Part shown: positions 1-12,259 of the stretch, piece by piece | How positions within the stretch are numbered: position 1 is the first letter of the stretch | Layout of the letters: each line of letters starts with the position of its first letter | NCBI GenBank assembly: GCA_949126835.1 | Contig: OX421495.1 | Span: 27,839,721 to 27,903,720, forward strand | Reading direction: 5' to 3' | Length of the DNA stretch: 64,000 nt | Source of the DNA: Anisus vortex | Taxonomy: Eukaryota > Mollusca > Gastropoda > Planorbidae | Program-made: the position numbers and the translations under genes | The notes under the pieces: generated by a model | Told to the model about the DNA's origin: nothing | Database searches by the model: none | Seen by the model: only the letters and a program-made list of their open reading frames with translations

Positions 1-86
1 AATAAAACAGAAACAGTTTCAACCAAGTTGTCATTCCTAATTCCTATTACTAGATAAATCACTTCAAAACAATTTGATAAGCTTAC

Positions 87-3000
87 CAGCTTCTGAAGGT
101 GCTAACTCTTCAGTAAAAAGAGACAGGGGTGATGATGGAATATTTTTTTGAGATTCTTGTGGACTGCTACTGCTAAGACAATCATCCTTTAAATGTCTCT
201 TCAGTGATGAATCACATGTAGATGAACGAAGTCTATAGGTACTTTTTGCAACCATTTTTCTATTGTTCATTTTCTTTAGTGGTGAAATTTGAGGGGATTC
301 TAATGAATCAAAACCAAAACACGAATCTATCAAACTTAGATGTTCAGAATTCTTTGCTCCCTCAGGCTGTCTTATAGTGTTACTTGTACTTAGATTTGAA
401 TTTTCATGTAAGATATTTTTGCTCACGGCACCTATGAAGTGTTCTTTAGTCATAATAGCATTAGCATTCAAATTATTTTCTTCAGAGCACAATTCTTTCT
501 TTGCAAGATTTTCCTTTATTCTCCATGCATCCAAAGTATCTGTTAATTTTTTCTTTGCTGGAGGAGGAGACAGATCAATGCCTGAATCAACGAGGGAGCT
601 ATAGCTGAGTTGCTTAGAAATGCTCATAAAACCACTAGCGTTGCATTCACGTTTACGAACTGATCTAGCTACCGGTATCTGTGGTGTGATGAAGCTTCTG
701 TTGTTTGGTGAAGCATCATTGAAAGGTCTAGTGGCTAAGATGGGTGTGACTTCAGGAGTAACAGATGACGAATCATTAGAACATTGCTGCAGTACTGGAG
801 TACTAGTAGATTTAATTTTGTGACCTGATGATTTCTTTGTCCTTGAGTCTTTGGCTGACAATGTTTTTTTCAGGTTACGCGCTTGTTTTTTAGTTATTTT
901 TTTCTTAACTGTAACTTCTTCTTCCATGTTTAACTCATACTCATAGGGATCATAACAGACTTTCTGGTTTGCACTTAAATTACTTGATCTGTCAGTTTCA
1001 TAAGCTGAATCAACCTGTGGAAATTATAAAAATGTATATAATTGGCTTAATTGACATTAACCAGGACAGAACTATAAAATCTTTACATTATCTAAATTAC
1101 ATTTAAACATTTACATATTCTTTGCATACATTTTAATATATTCAAACAAAATAAGCCAGTCTGTAATTAATTCCCATTAAATTTGAATAGTTATATTAGT
1201 TAAAAAAACACAGGACACGGGTATGGCAGAAAACTAATTCCTAGATCAAATGGCTTTTGTCTTTATGACAAATGGAGTAGTATTTTGTTATCTATAGAGT
1301 GAGAGGTGACTCCCCCAAACCTCCTTCCTTGCAAGTTGACAATCTTGTTTGTTCGAGGCAACTGAACTGATCCACCAAGTAAACTGTTTTTACTTTGAGA
1401 TAGATGCAGACTTAGATAAGATTTTAAATTGGACAAGGGATATTGATATAACTTGGTGGACATTCATTCATCCAAGGTGGTCTATTGATGTAATGTTGTA
1501 ACTGTAATGCTCAACTGCCACCCCACCGAATCCATCTAGTATGAACCAAAGGCGAATAGATGGGAAATCATGCCCTTCCTAGGAGCATATAGAGGACAAA
1601 CATATTATATAAACAAACATATAAACACACTCAGTAATTATGTATATTGATACACAGTATAATTATGGAGTTGCATAAAGACAGACCTGATAAGTTGAAA
1701 ACTTCAAAATTAGTAGTGAGCCACCTCAAAATTCGTATTTTGATCCCCAAATTCGTATTCCTTAGACCCCCAAATTAGTAGTCAATTAGTAGGAATATTA
1801 TAAGCATTTTTACACGACGTTTTACACGGTGTATTTATTTCACTCATGACTCATACTGAGCATACAGTAGGTACTTCGATAAAATTTCTAAAATTGTTAA
1901 AATTAATAACATTGAAACAAAACCTATTTAGTTAAATGTAGTTTGGTATTGGCTTTCCAATGACACCTCATTTTTGTTTCTACATGAAATATTAACGAAG
2001 TTATGCATTTTTTAAGTGTCCGAAAATTAAGCCTATTTGACCCATCTAAATATAAAAAAAAAGTGTGACCCAAAAACATGAACTGAGCTGTTTAAATTGC
2101 TATAACTTAAAAACCGTAAAAGATAAATCTATGAAATTTGAAACACTTATTCTACTATATATTATTTTAATTTTAAAATAGGTATTTACATAGGTGTCGA
2201 TTGGGGAGGGGGCCCAGAACCCCGTTTTCCCCAGAATTTAGTATTTTACTATTAAACACAATTTCACCTCACTGACCTATATATAACATAAACATAGATC
2301 TGAGGTTTTTTACCCATTAGAAAGCCTCTTCACCCCCGATCCCCAACTGTATACAAATACTTTTCTAGACAAGGGGCGTAGCCACATGGGGGAGGGGGGA
2401 GGTTAGAGACTTGTAATGTATTTGAAAATATATTTTTTTTACAGTATTTACATTTTTCCCCATATTTTGGGTAAAATGTATTTAAATAATGTTTGTAACA
2501 TGACATGTCAAAACCACTCCTCAAACATTCTAACGTCATCCCAAGTCTAGGCACAGTGAAGCAGCGTTCACCAGTTTCTGTGGCATAATGCCCATCCACC
2601 ATTACTTTACCCCAACTAGTGTCAGGTACCCATCATAGCTGGATAGACTCAGGTGCATCCTTAAGTCCCGGAAAAAATCCTAGCCTGCACCAGGATTTGT
2701 ACCCAGAAACTTTGGATTGCCAGTTGAATGCGCTGCAGCTAGGCCACCGTGCCACATAATTATAATAAGGAGTACAATATGAAATTAAATATATTTATTT
2801 ATATATCATTTTACTTTATTCATAACAATTTACTTAATATTTATGATAAAAATACCCTATCAGAGTGTCACATAATGGGGAAATTGAAGGAGAATTTAAA
2901 TGACAATGTTCTGTGTCAACAATATACAAAATATTTTGTGACCATTACAATTACATCAACCATCTGCATTTACTTTTACCTAAATATTAAAATAGTGCCA

Positions 3001-6000
3001 GATCAGGGTAAATTCATATACATAATTAATTATAAAAAGCCTAAATAGTTGTAATTTTCTTGGAGTTTACTCAAGAACAATTTGAGCATGCTACTGGCAA
3101 AGTACAATGTCTAATAATATTAATGTATTTTTTGTAATGATTATAATATTACTTCAAGCTAAATTAAAATTTAATTACATTTTGTGCTACTGTTATTTTT
3201 ATTGCAGATTTATCATTTGTAAACACTCAAAATTATAGTATGAATAACCAAGATAATACTTGTTACATATAAAATATACTTTTTTCCATGTTGAGAAAAC
3301 AAGAACATACTGATAAATTACCATTATAATTTAATACATAAGTAAATTTTACATAATTATTACAATTCTATTAAAAGCAACAGTGCAGGTATTTATTTGA
3401 ATAAAGAAAAGCAGTCTGTGCTAATTGTCGGGCATGGTGGGTGAGTTGAGCTCGTAAATGTAAAGAAAAATATGCCACTGAAAATTAAAATTATAATTAA
3501 TAGACAATTTTTTTAGGCATGAATGGATTACGGTAATTAGTGCACCAGAAACACCTCGCTCTCCCCCACCCCCTCTTTTTAATATATATTTGGGCGTGTA
3601 GTTCAAAAATATACCTTTACCATCAGAATCAATAAGAATCAGGGTTCAGCTGCACCACATAACAGTCTTGCCCATAAGTACCATGAACAATGATACCTAT
3701 GTGCAATGTAAAATATTTTAAACTATGTGTTTCATCAGAAGAGTATTCTTTTTGATAAAAGCTATTATATTAAAAACTTTGATGTTATGTACCCAATAGT
3801 GAAAGCAGCATGCAATTTGCCTTTTTAATGATTTCTTTTCCACAATTTTTTTAATGTTGTATTTCATTAAATATAAATACAGCATTCTTAGAATGTCTTT
3901 TTTTTTCCACACGGACAATAAGCAATTTGTGATTACATATTTATAGGCTGCGTAATAATCCTTAAATCTTAGTCATTTTTGTCACAGGGACCATGTGATT
4001 TAATTTTTTTATACTATCTTGAAAAAAAACACATAGTGACACAGTAGGTCTTTTTTAACTTTTTATATTAAAATTGTTTCTTCCATTCCCTTTTCATTTC
4101 TATATTTTCAACTTGAATGCTAGATCCATATGAGAAGCTATAATGAATAATAAAAAAACAAAACAAGTTTTATAAATGTAGGCCTATAGCATTTTAAATA
4201 TTTTAAAAAATTATCTAGGCCTATAAGTAAAAGTTGTTTTTTTTTTTAAATGTATAATATGCTATGGTCATTGCAATCTTTTTTTGGCTGTCCTGTGTAG
4301 GTGCAGGAGGCCTAGGCCTACATATTTTTAAAAAAAATTAATTATTATTATTATAGTGTTACTAGACTCTTTATGAAAGTAATTGGCCTTTGTTTTAGAG
4401 TCTAGGACTCTAGAGCCTAGATAATATAATAGACATAATCATGGCTGCTATAGACAATATATAGCCTAATACAGTACAGTAGGCCCTATAGTAGGTATAC
4501 TTATTAATGGGACTACTTGTTATTATAGACTAGAGACTATAGTAACTAGGCTAGGCCTAATCATATTTAATCATGACCCTTCATACAATTTTGTTGAGCT
4601 TGTTGGAATTCTTGGCTCTATAGACTATAGTTGGCTACATATATTATTAGTCCTATGCTAATATTGTACACAACCAAGCTTTATCATGGCCTACGTAAAT
4701 AGCCCTAGGCTATGTCTATGCCTTATCATAAGGCTTATATATGACTATAAAATGACTAGGCCTACTCCTAGTCATGACCTATATTCCTATATATTCTATA
4801 TATCCTGGCTATAGTTATAGCCCTAGCCTAGCCCATGTGTGGCGCTACCTATGTAAAGTCTTTAATACAGGCTTAGTTGTGCCCTATAACCATGTGCCCT
4901 AAAATACTAGACCTAACCATGGCTTTTCTAATAGACCTATACAATACTGAGTAAAAAATTACGTGGATAAAGTTGGTTTCTTTCATTTTTCCATTTATTT
5001 ATTTTGTAAAATCCAATCCTACTTTTTAAAAAATGCCACGTGTTTTTTTTGTAATGTTCTAAAAATAAATATGATTTTAATATGACCTAAAAACAAAGGC
5101 GTGTAGTTTCTAAAAATAGATTTCACAAACAAAGTTTATAATATTTATTAATAAAAAGTGCTGTAATTGTATATGTTAAAATTGACACTATTTTATACAT
5201 TTATACAGATTAAATGCAAAAATACATCAAAAAGTTTTCGACAGCTAAATATAACGAGAACAAAAAATAAAAAAACATTTTTTGCTATATGTTATTTGTA
5301 ATTTTGGATTAAAAAAAAAGAATCGATCGAAGTAGCCGATTGTTATGAAATTTCGTAATTATACTTATTTTTACATGATAAAAACGAAAAGCTTTATTAA
5401 AAAGTTTTGTATACACAAATAAAAAAGTTGTAAATTCGTCAAACTTACCGATTTTCCCGCTAAATCAAAAACGTTTCCAACTTAATTACAAGTAGTGAAA
5501 AATCAAAATTAATAATGTTAAATATCTCATATACGAAAATTGATGACTTTTCTTGGCTAAAATTGAATGAAAGCTTGTCGAAAATTCTTAACTCCAATAA
5601 CTATCAGATTAGGGCTGAAAAAGTGCGATTCAAATTTTTCATGATTTTATGTAAACAAAAAAAAATGTCGGAAATGGGTTTTATCGAAGTACCTACATAC
5701 AGTCATATGAAGTCATATCCATTTCAAAGAAGCCTAAGAAGCTTCATAAAGTTTACACTACCGGGTATTTAATATAACATAGAATAGGCTCATAGGGGCC
5801 TACTATTTTAATTCAATTGTAAATAATTAAATGAGTTACTAGAACTTTAGAATTAGACTCAATTTCAATTAATTTTTAATTAGAGACGACCGCTAGCCAA
5901 GAATTTGAAAGAAACCCTTAGCCGGGCTTGGCGCTTGGCTTATCCACCTAGGCCTAGGCTGACCTAGCCTAGCCTTAGTTATAGTATAGTCATCAGCATG

Positions 6001-6883
6001 ATTAGCGCAATATCATATTGAACATGCTTCATGGCTTCATTAGCCCTACTCTCTTGCCTGGCCCTTGTAGCGAAATATAATGCTATTCAATTTATTCATT
6101 TGTTGATAGAAACGATACAGTATCCCAGAATAATCCCAGTTTTAACGAATGTGAACTTTTTTTTATATAGATCAGTGAGGGACACAAATATTTATTAAAT
6201 GCAACTTCCGGCCGGAAATCGTAATTTTAACTCTGAGAGCGTCGGCATGTATCCCATTCGCATTTTTATATATACAAAATTTGTATTTTTTTTAGAAAAT
6301 CAGAAAAAAACGTAGTTTTTTGCTTTTTAGCGAAAATCGGAGAAAATTCGTAGTTTTTTTGCCCATTTCGTAATTTTTGTAGTCGGACCTTGTTTTTCGT
6401 ATAAACTACGAAAAATTCGTAGTACTTGGCAGGTCTGTAAAGACCTTCGTGTAGAGACTTAAAAAAGAACTCTTTAATTTTAATTTAAGAGACTGTTGAA
6501 GAATTTCTTTGGGGCAAGGAAAAAACACCTGAAAATTCAATGTTATACCTTTTTTAATTTGAGTAAAAAAAAAAGGTGGAGCAAATCCTCCAAAAGTGGA
6601 ATGGTAAGTTTGTTTTCGCTTGGTTTTATTATTTTAAACAATAGTTCACTGTACTTCTCTTTCATAAAATATCCAGAGAAAAATTTTGACAGAAAAAGAT
6701 ATAAAATGGGAAGATATGAAATTTCCTGGTTAGGCAACTTGCGTTGGGGACCGTGAAGCAGATTAGGAAAAATATGAAAAGCTGAATTACAAGAATATAA
6801 CGTCGACTATGATTCTACACATAATTTGACAAAATATATCTTACCAATTTATTTTTACTGTGCAGCTCTTTCACCTTAGACAT
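87..6883 (-). CDS. sororin-like (CDCA5-like) cohesion regulator, partial
   Basis: Two exons are visible. Exon 6845-6883 encodes MSKVKELHSKNKL, with acceptor TTTCAG before the ATG and donor GTAAGA after it. Exon 87-1014 has acceptor TTTCCACAG and donor GTAAGC. Both junctions are phase 0 and the frame is open for 322 residues, then continues off the left edge. The protein is Ser/Lys-rich and looks disordered. It has a KEN box at about residues 180-182, several SP/TP sites and an SCFGFDSL motif at about 244-251. Known biology: sororin antagonises WAPL on cohesin through an FGF motif and is degraded by APC/C-Cdh1 through a KEN box. Human sororin has a very similar SCFGFEGL stretch. The C-terminal sororin domain would lie outside the window, so the identity is an inference from motifs and their order. 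The gene itself is well supported by splice sites and an open frame. The ATG follows an acceptor, so a 5' UTR intron or a further upstream coding exon is possible. Confidence 0.6.
2545..2757 (-). mobile_element. tRNA-derived SINE, family A, copy 1
   Basis: Read on the minus strand, the element begins with a tRNA-like head containing A-box-like GGCCTAGCTGCAGCGC and B-box-like GGTACAAATCC. A conserved body follows (TGATGGGTACCTGAC, then GGGGTAAAGTAA, then CCACAGAAACTGGTGAACGC). The same head-to-body order recurs at 14933-15213, 52281-52530 and 53424-53705, which defines the family inside this window. There is no tRNA cloverleaf, so it is not a tRNA gene. Confidence 0.75.
2758..5514. other. AT-rich intronic stretch
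   Basis: I see no gene here. The first half is simple AT-rich sequence. From about 4180 to 4960 it is dense in GGCCTA/TAGGCC words mixed with TATA and CTATAG. No splice-bounded exon or coherent reading frame stands out on either strand. Confidence 0.5.
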
Positions 6884-7435
6884 CTGAAACAAAAAAGCAT
6901 GTAAATTATTTACAGTTTTCAGAGGTAAAAAATACATTTTTTTATCTCTTATTGTGTAATGTATGAAAAACAATAATGTTTAGTACAGTACACTGTAAAA
7001 GGTGACTAAATACGGTAGTACTTTAGTCACCTATAGGGCCTAACCACAGAATAAAAAAATATCTGAATGTGCAATTGATTTTTTTCCCTTCTGTTTCCAG
7101 AAGTAGCTTATCTGCTATACTATTTTGATTATCTATGCTTATTTACATTGTCTTGTTTATCTAATTTAGCAGTCCAATGATGTTTATTGATACAAATAAT
7201 GAATGCCAAAACACCTATTAGTTATATATATATTATATACTAAAATAAATAAATTGTTTATGTAACAGTTGATAAATAAATAATGAACTGATTTTAAAAT
7301 GACAGAAAAATGGCATGATTACATTACACCACAGAAGCTTTTTCTTAGACCCACTGTCCCAATTCTGTATTTTTTTAATCTGCTAAATAGCTAGATGGCC
7401 CCAATAAATGTTTCAAGCAAAATTAAGTTTCCATT
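6884..7435. other. unannotated AT-rich stretch upstream of the sororin-like exon
   Basis: It should contain the upstream intron, 5' UTR or promoter of the minus-strand sororin-like gene, but I could not place a transcription start. No repeat unit or coding exon was recognised. Confidence 0.4.
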
Positions 7436-8735
7436 AAATTCAGAAACTAGAGATCAGATGATCTTAAATATTTTAGCTCAAATCTGGATCAAACATCACC
7501 AAATTCAGAAACTAGAGATCAGATGATCTTAAATATTTTAGCTCAAATCTGGATCAAACATCACCAAATTCAGACACTAGAGATCAGATGATCTTAAATA
7601 TTTTAGCTCAAATCTGGATCAAACATCACCAAATTCAGACACTAGAGATCAGATGATCTTAAATATTTTAGCTCGAATCTGGATCAAACATCACCAAATT
7701 CAGACACTAGATATCAGATGATCTTAAATATTTTAGCTCAAAACGGGATCAAACATCACCAAATTCAGACACTAGAGATCAGATGATCTTAAATATTTTA
7801 GCTCAAATCTGGATCAAACATCACCAAATTCAGACACTAGAGATCAGATGATCTTAAATATTTTAGCTCAAATCTGGATCAAACATCACCAAATTCAGAC
7901 ACTAGAGATCAGATGATATTAAATATTTTAGCTCAAATCTGGATCAAACATCACCAAATTCAGACACTAGATATCAGATGATCTTAAATATTTTAGCTCA
8001 AATCTGGATCAAACATCACCAAATTCAGACACTAGAGATCAGATGATCTTAAATATTTTAGCTCAAATCGGGATCAAACATAACCAAATTCAGACACTAG
8101 AGATCAGATGATCTTACATATTTTAGCTCAAATCTGGATCAAACATCACCAAATTCAGACACTAGATATCAGATGATCTTAAATATTTTAGCTCAAATCT
8201 GGATCAAACATCACCAAATTCAGACACTAGAGATCAGATGATCTTAAATATTTTAGCTCAAATCGGGATCAAACATAACCAAATTCAGACACTAGAGATC
8301 AGATGATCTTACATATTTTAGCTCAAATCTGGATCAAACATCACCAAATTCAGACACTAGAGATCAGATGATCTTAAATATTTTAGCTCAAATCTGGATC
8401 AAACATCACCAAATTCAGACACTAGAGATCAGATGATCTTAAATATATTAGCTCAAATCTGGATCAAACATCACCAAATTCAGACACTAGAGATCAGATG
8501 ATCTTAAATATATTAGCTCAAATCTGGATCAAACATCACCAAATTCAGACACTAGAGATCAGATGATCTTAAATATTTTAGCTCAAATCGGGATCAAACA
8601 TAACCAAATTCAGACACTAGAGATCAGATGATCTTACATATTTTAGCTCAAATCTGGATCAAACATCACCAAATTCAGACACTAGAGATCAGATTATCTT
8701 AAATATTTTAGCTCAAATCTGGATCAAACATCACC
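7436..8735. repeat. tandem satellite, 20 units of 65 bp
   Basis: Exactly 20 head-to-tail 65-bp units, each beginning AAATTCAGACACTAGAGATC and ending GGATCAAACATCACC. The units are highly uniform. Each contains an AGATCA-GA-TGATCT inverted repeat. Units 10, 13 and 18 share the variant CGGGATCAAACATAACC, and each is followed by a unit with CTTACATATT, so a two-unit block has been copied within the array. The first two units have CAGAAAC in place of CAGACAC. Confidence 0.97.
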
Positions 8736-8904
8736 AAATGTCTGCTAGGGCAAAGTAAACTGTTTATAGACACATCATGATAATCTAATAAGAGACTTGA
8801 ATTGTTCTGATTTTTGGAACCAGACTATGGGAAACCCTATTATAGGTAAGACACATTTTAACTGGCAACTAATTCATTGAGAAACATATGACAGTATGTT
8901 TTGC

Positions 8905-9235
8905 ACCATTAAGGCCCACTGCCTCCAGCTTCAGCCTGCTGCTTTTCTGGATGTGCTTCCATAGCCTTTGATCAGCCAAGACCATCTGCAAGACAGAAGT
9001 TGATTTATTTTCAGAGTTTTCTCAGAGATGGCCTCATCTGTCCTGGTTTAGAGTTAGGGCGTCCTATGATTGCTTTTTGCAGTCATTTCCTTGGATTTAT
9101 GAGGCAATCTTTTATACCCCACCTCACCCTCCAGGAAAGCAAACCAGCCGCTTATTCAGTATACACGGCTAACTCTTACATCTAAAGGTCATTCCCCTAT
9201 CCGCCACATGGGGACGCACTTGGTAGATGATAGCT
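8905..9235 (-). mobile_element. possible decayed retroelement fragment
   Basis: This block is clearly richer in GC than its surroundings. On the minus strand a short stretch reads ADQRLWKHIQKSSRLK, like the end of some LINE polyproteins, but stops interrupt the rest. There is no target duplication or second copy in the window. It is listed because its base composition is foreign to the flanks. Confidence 0.25.
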
Positions 9236-10080
9236 CCCAAAAGAACTGGCAACAATCTGAGTAGCAATTTATTAGAAGAGATGTCCAGATTGCACTCTTT
9301 TCAACAGAGGTTCATGTTATTTTTATAAGAAGTGGGTCAACTAACACTAAGATGTGAACAAAAGTGTGAATTGTGCTTGAAAAGGAGCCTGTATTCATAT
9401 GTGCAATATACCTAAAATCTAAATAAATAAGAAAAGACTAACTTGGATGTTTTCTTTTAATGATGATTCACCTGTAATGATAGAAAAACAAACATGTAAA
9501 TATAATAATTATTGCTATACAGTACGATTTTTAATTACCGGAAGTGTTGTAAGTTGGGTTTTAAATAGGGGTGTTAATATTATATTGTTAATTGTTTTTT
9601 TTCTTTATATACATCTTTATATATCCATTTTAAATTAATTTTTAATGCTTTTTTGTCCTTAAAAGAAATTATATCATTTTAAGTATTTTAAGAAAAAAAA
9701 AACATATTGCACTGACTAATATAAAAAAAATGTTTGTTCAATAGTTTTTGAATGCCCGGCAATTAATTCCTTACCAAACCTTTTTTATGACCTCATTAGC
9801 CTGAAACTGCTAATGGAAAAAAAATTAAAAATCTCCACCAGTTATGTCACATATCAGGAAAGTCTATTAGCCTTGTTTAACACAATCTCAATCTATACTG
9901 ACAACTACAATCAATTTGTTTTTAATTAATAATTAGCGGTAACATGGAAGTTTATGACTTGTTTTATGCAAAATCAACATAATCTTTTACAATTCTTTCC
10001 TTCTGAAACCCAAACATTATGGAATGGATGAGAAAATTTATAAGGCTCTCATGTCAAGGAGGCCTGCACATCCTATAGAC

Positions 10081-10420
10081 CAGGGGGCGGGAACCTTTTT
10101 GTCTGAGAGAACCACATATTTTTAAAAGTAATTCTGTGAGAGCCATACATTATGTTTAAAATGAAAAATTCAAGTAAATTTTTGCATTTTGTATAATTTC
10201 AACAATAAAAGTACAATAATTATGTCTCTGAATTCTTCGGATGCTGAGCTGAAGTAGACTTTAGCTCATTTGTAGAATGAAATATTGATATGCATTTAAT
10301 ATGTACATCAAAGGAGTCTAAAGAAACATTTTTTTTTATAATCGAACATTTGTCTGCGAGCCAGATGCAGCCATCAATAGAGCCAGATCTGGCTCGCGAG
10401 CCAAAGGTTCCCAACCCCTG
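10081..10420 (+). mobile_element. hAT-type MITE, family A, copy 1
   Basis: A 340-bp non-autonomous element. The terminal inverted repeats are CAGGGGGCGGGAACC and GGTTCCCAACCCCTG. It is flanked by a perfect 8-bp target duplication, CTATAGAC (10073-10080 and 10421-10428), the length typical of hAT transposons. It is near-identical along its length to 23982-24315. A subterminal GGCTCGCGAGCC palindrome sits just inside the right end. There is no coding capacity. Confidence 0.92.
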
Positions 10421-10792
10421 CTATAGACTATATATTTATATGATTATATTTAACCATGAGTATGAGATGGACTCCACCATGAAAAAGAAAGAGTGGTGGA
10501 AGATAAAAAAACTTTTAAATTAAAAGGAAAGGGCCTTAAAAGTGGGACTAAAGTGGGAAGGTTTGCCCAGGACAGAGAGACATGGCGATGGCCGATGGCG
10601 GGGTTTTGTGACAGCTTTTGACAGTATATACTTATATAATATATATAGTATATATATGTAGTATAATTATAATAATGTAGTAAGTAGGTAAGTAGGCCTA
10701 TGTAAGAAATGTAAGGCCTTCTTAGTATGTAGGTCCTAGCCCTAACCATATGTACCACTGGGAGCAAAGAAGTGAAGTGGGTTAGTCTAACT

Positions 10793-12259
10793 CATGGATC
10801 TCAACCTTTACAATTTTTTTCCGCTCACCCCCCCCCCCTAACTTTCTCTTAGCGCCCACCCTAACTTTTTTAGGCGTACATTTTGTGTGATTAATTATAT
10901 TTAAAAAAACTGAAAAGGAAACATATTGTAAGAATTAATAGATCAAAATATTTGCCTTAATAAAACAAAAGGTTTAAATAAATCAATGCGAATCGTTTGC
11001 CTGGTGTGTTGCTAGCAATTTGTCCATTTTTGTTTCAATTTGGTTGCAAAAGCCTTAGATAAGGTCTAATAATCAGTAATATATATTTGTTATATTACAA
11101 AACTGAACTTGTTCGGCATCACTATTGAATCAAATGTGGAAACATTTTTTGTTAAAGGGAGATAATTAGCCCATTTTATTTGAGCTAAATAGAATATTTC
11201 TGTGTTTTTTTTTCTTTTATTACAAATAAATTGCTTACAATTTATAACTTTTAAATGATCAAACTGTAAAATGTATTTGAAAATTATATAAATATTATAT
11301 GACTAAAGAATTTATATATGTATATTTTCAAAAATTACAATAACTACCCAGTTTGTTTGATTACTACTTATCTATACCGCTTAATAATAACGTAAATCTA
11401 CTACAGAGGGTTTAAAATACAATTAAGTTGAATTAAGGACATCTCGGTTAAACTGATTATAATCATTAATATTAGCATATGTAAAGGCGACTGTGATTGG
11501 TCAACAGGGTTGACAGTCCAACCACATGACCAGCCGCCCGCACACTAGGTCTATATTTTCCAAATACAGGCCCCTACTTCATCGAAACCGAAAAGTCACT
11601 GTGATTCCTATTTCTTATTAATATAATAATATGTAGGCATACTGTTGGGGGATATTAGATAGGCCTATTTAGCGGCACTTGCGTTTACATCACATTTCAT
11701 CCTCCAAAAACTAATCGATTCAAATAGCTGAGATCAGGGTTCTCACATTTTTTATGCAAAAAATTCAAGGCTGTTTCCAGACTATTTCAAGGCTATAAAT
11801 ATAAGTATAAGAGCCAAATTCCAGGCTGCTGGAACACGTGATTCGGAAAATGGTCACACGCCTCATCCCCCTAATTTTTAAGTGACCTAAATATGGCATG
11901 AATGAGGTTTTAATCTAAGGCTCGATCAGTGGGCTTTTATGGCGTATAAAAATGGGATTGGCGTTTTTTGTCTGACCTTGATTTTTATAATAAATTTAGA
12001 TAAATATAGATTTAGTTAAATTTCCAGGCTGACATGCTATTTTTCCAAGCTAAAATGTCAATATTCAAGGCCTTGATTTGTTTTTTTGAAACTCCAGACT
12101 TTTCCAGACTGTGTGAGAACCCTGTGAGGTGTTAAAATATATCCTGCACGTTTGGCCCGCCCACTTGCCCTTCACCGCCCCCGGGAATGTCAGCGCCCCC
12201 CTAAAGTCCTAAAGCTTCTCATCGCCCCTGCCCCTATTCAAGGCTATTGAGAACCTATG
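10793..12259. mobile_element. hAT-type element, 1.47 kb, non-coding
   Basis: The left end is CATGGATCTCAACC. The reverse complement of the right end is CATAGGTTCTCAA, an imperfect TIR of the common hAT type CAGTGGTTCTCAA. A perfect 8-bp duplication, GTCTAACT, flanks it (10785-10792 and 12260-12267). Both subterminal regions contain C-rich GCCCACC/GCGCCCCC sequence. No transposase frame was seen. A second element lies inside at 11735-12124. Confidence 0.8.
11735..12124. mobile_element. nested hAT-like MITE
   Basis: The ends are a perfect inverted pair, CAGGGTTCTCACA and TGTGAGAACCCTG, 390 bp apart. The interior has inverted CAAGGC/CCAGGCTG motifs. Both ends resemble hAT termini. The flanking 8-mers (GCTGAGAT and TGAGGTGT) are not a clean duplication, so the insertion scar is either decayed or misplaced by me. 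Confidence 0.6.

Larger units (their letters stand above)
1682..6437. mobile_element. candidate 4.76 kb DNA transposon in the sororin-like intron
   Basis: The ends are CAGACCTG (1682-1689) and CAGGTCTG (6430-6437), an 8-bp perfect inverted pair. They are followed inward by loosely related inverted sequence built on ACTACGAA/TTCGTAGT words. A perfect 6-bp direct repeat, TAAAGA, flanks the pair (1676-1681 and 6438-6443). No transposase was recognised. The interior holds a SINE (2545-2757), long AT-rich sequence, a GGCCTA-rich stretch (about 4180-4960) and a lysine/serine-rich open frame at 5515-5772 of unknown meaning. With such short conserved ends, chance pairing is possible. Confidence 0.4.

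Noticed and set aside
377..823. Plus-strand open frames of 75 and 67 codons
   Set aside because: They lie opposite the well-supported sororin-like exon and have no splice context or domain of their own.
2749..3048. A 99-codon plus-strand frame rich in Asn, Ile and Tyr
   Set aside because: Composition is that of AT-rich noncoding DNA. There are no splice signals or recognisable motif, and it lies inside an intron and candidate transposon.
5515..5772. An 85-codon frame as a transposase fragment of the 1.68-6.44 kb candidate element
   Set aside because: No catalytic motif or zinc finger is visible and the composition matches AT-rich noncoding sequence.
7436..8735. CRISPR-like regular repeat array
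   Set aside because: The 65-bp units abut with no spacers, in an animal nuclear context, so it is a satellite.
10450..10767. A 105-codon minus-strand frame
   Set aside because: It is rich in Tyr, Ile and Thr from TATA repeats, with no splice sites or domain.
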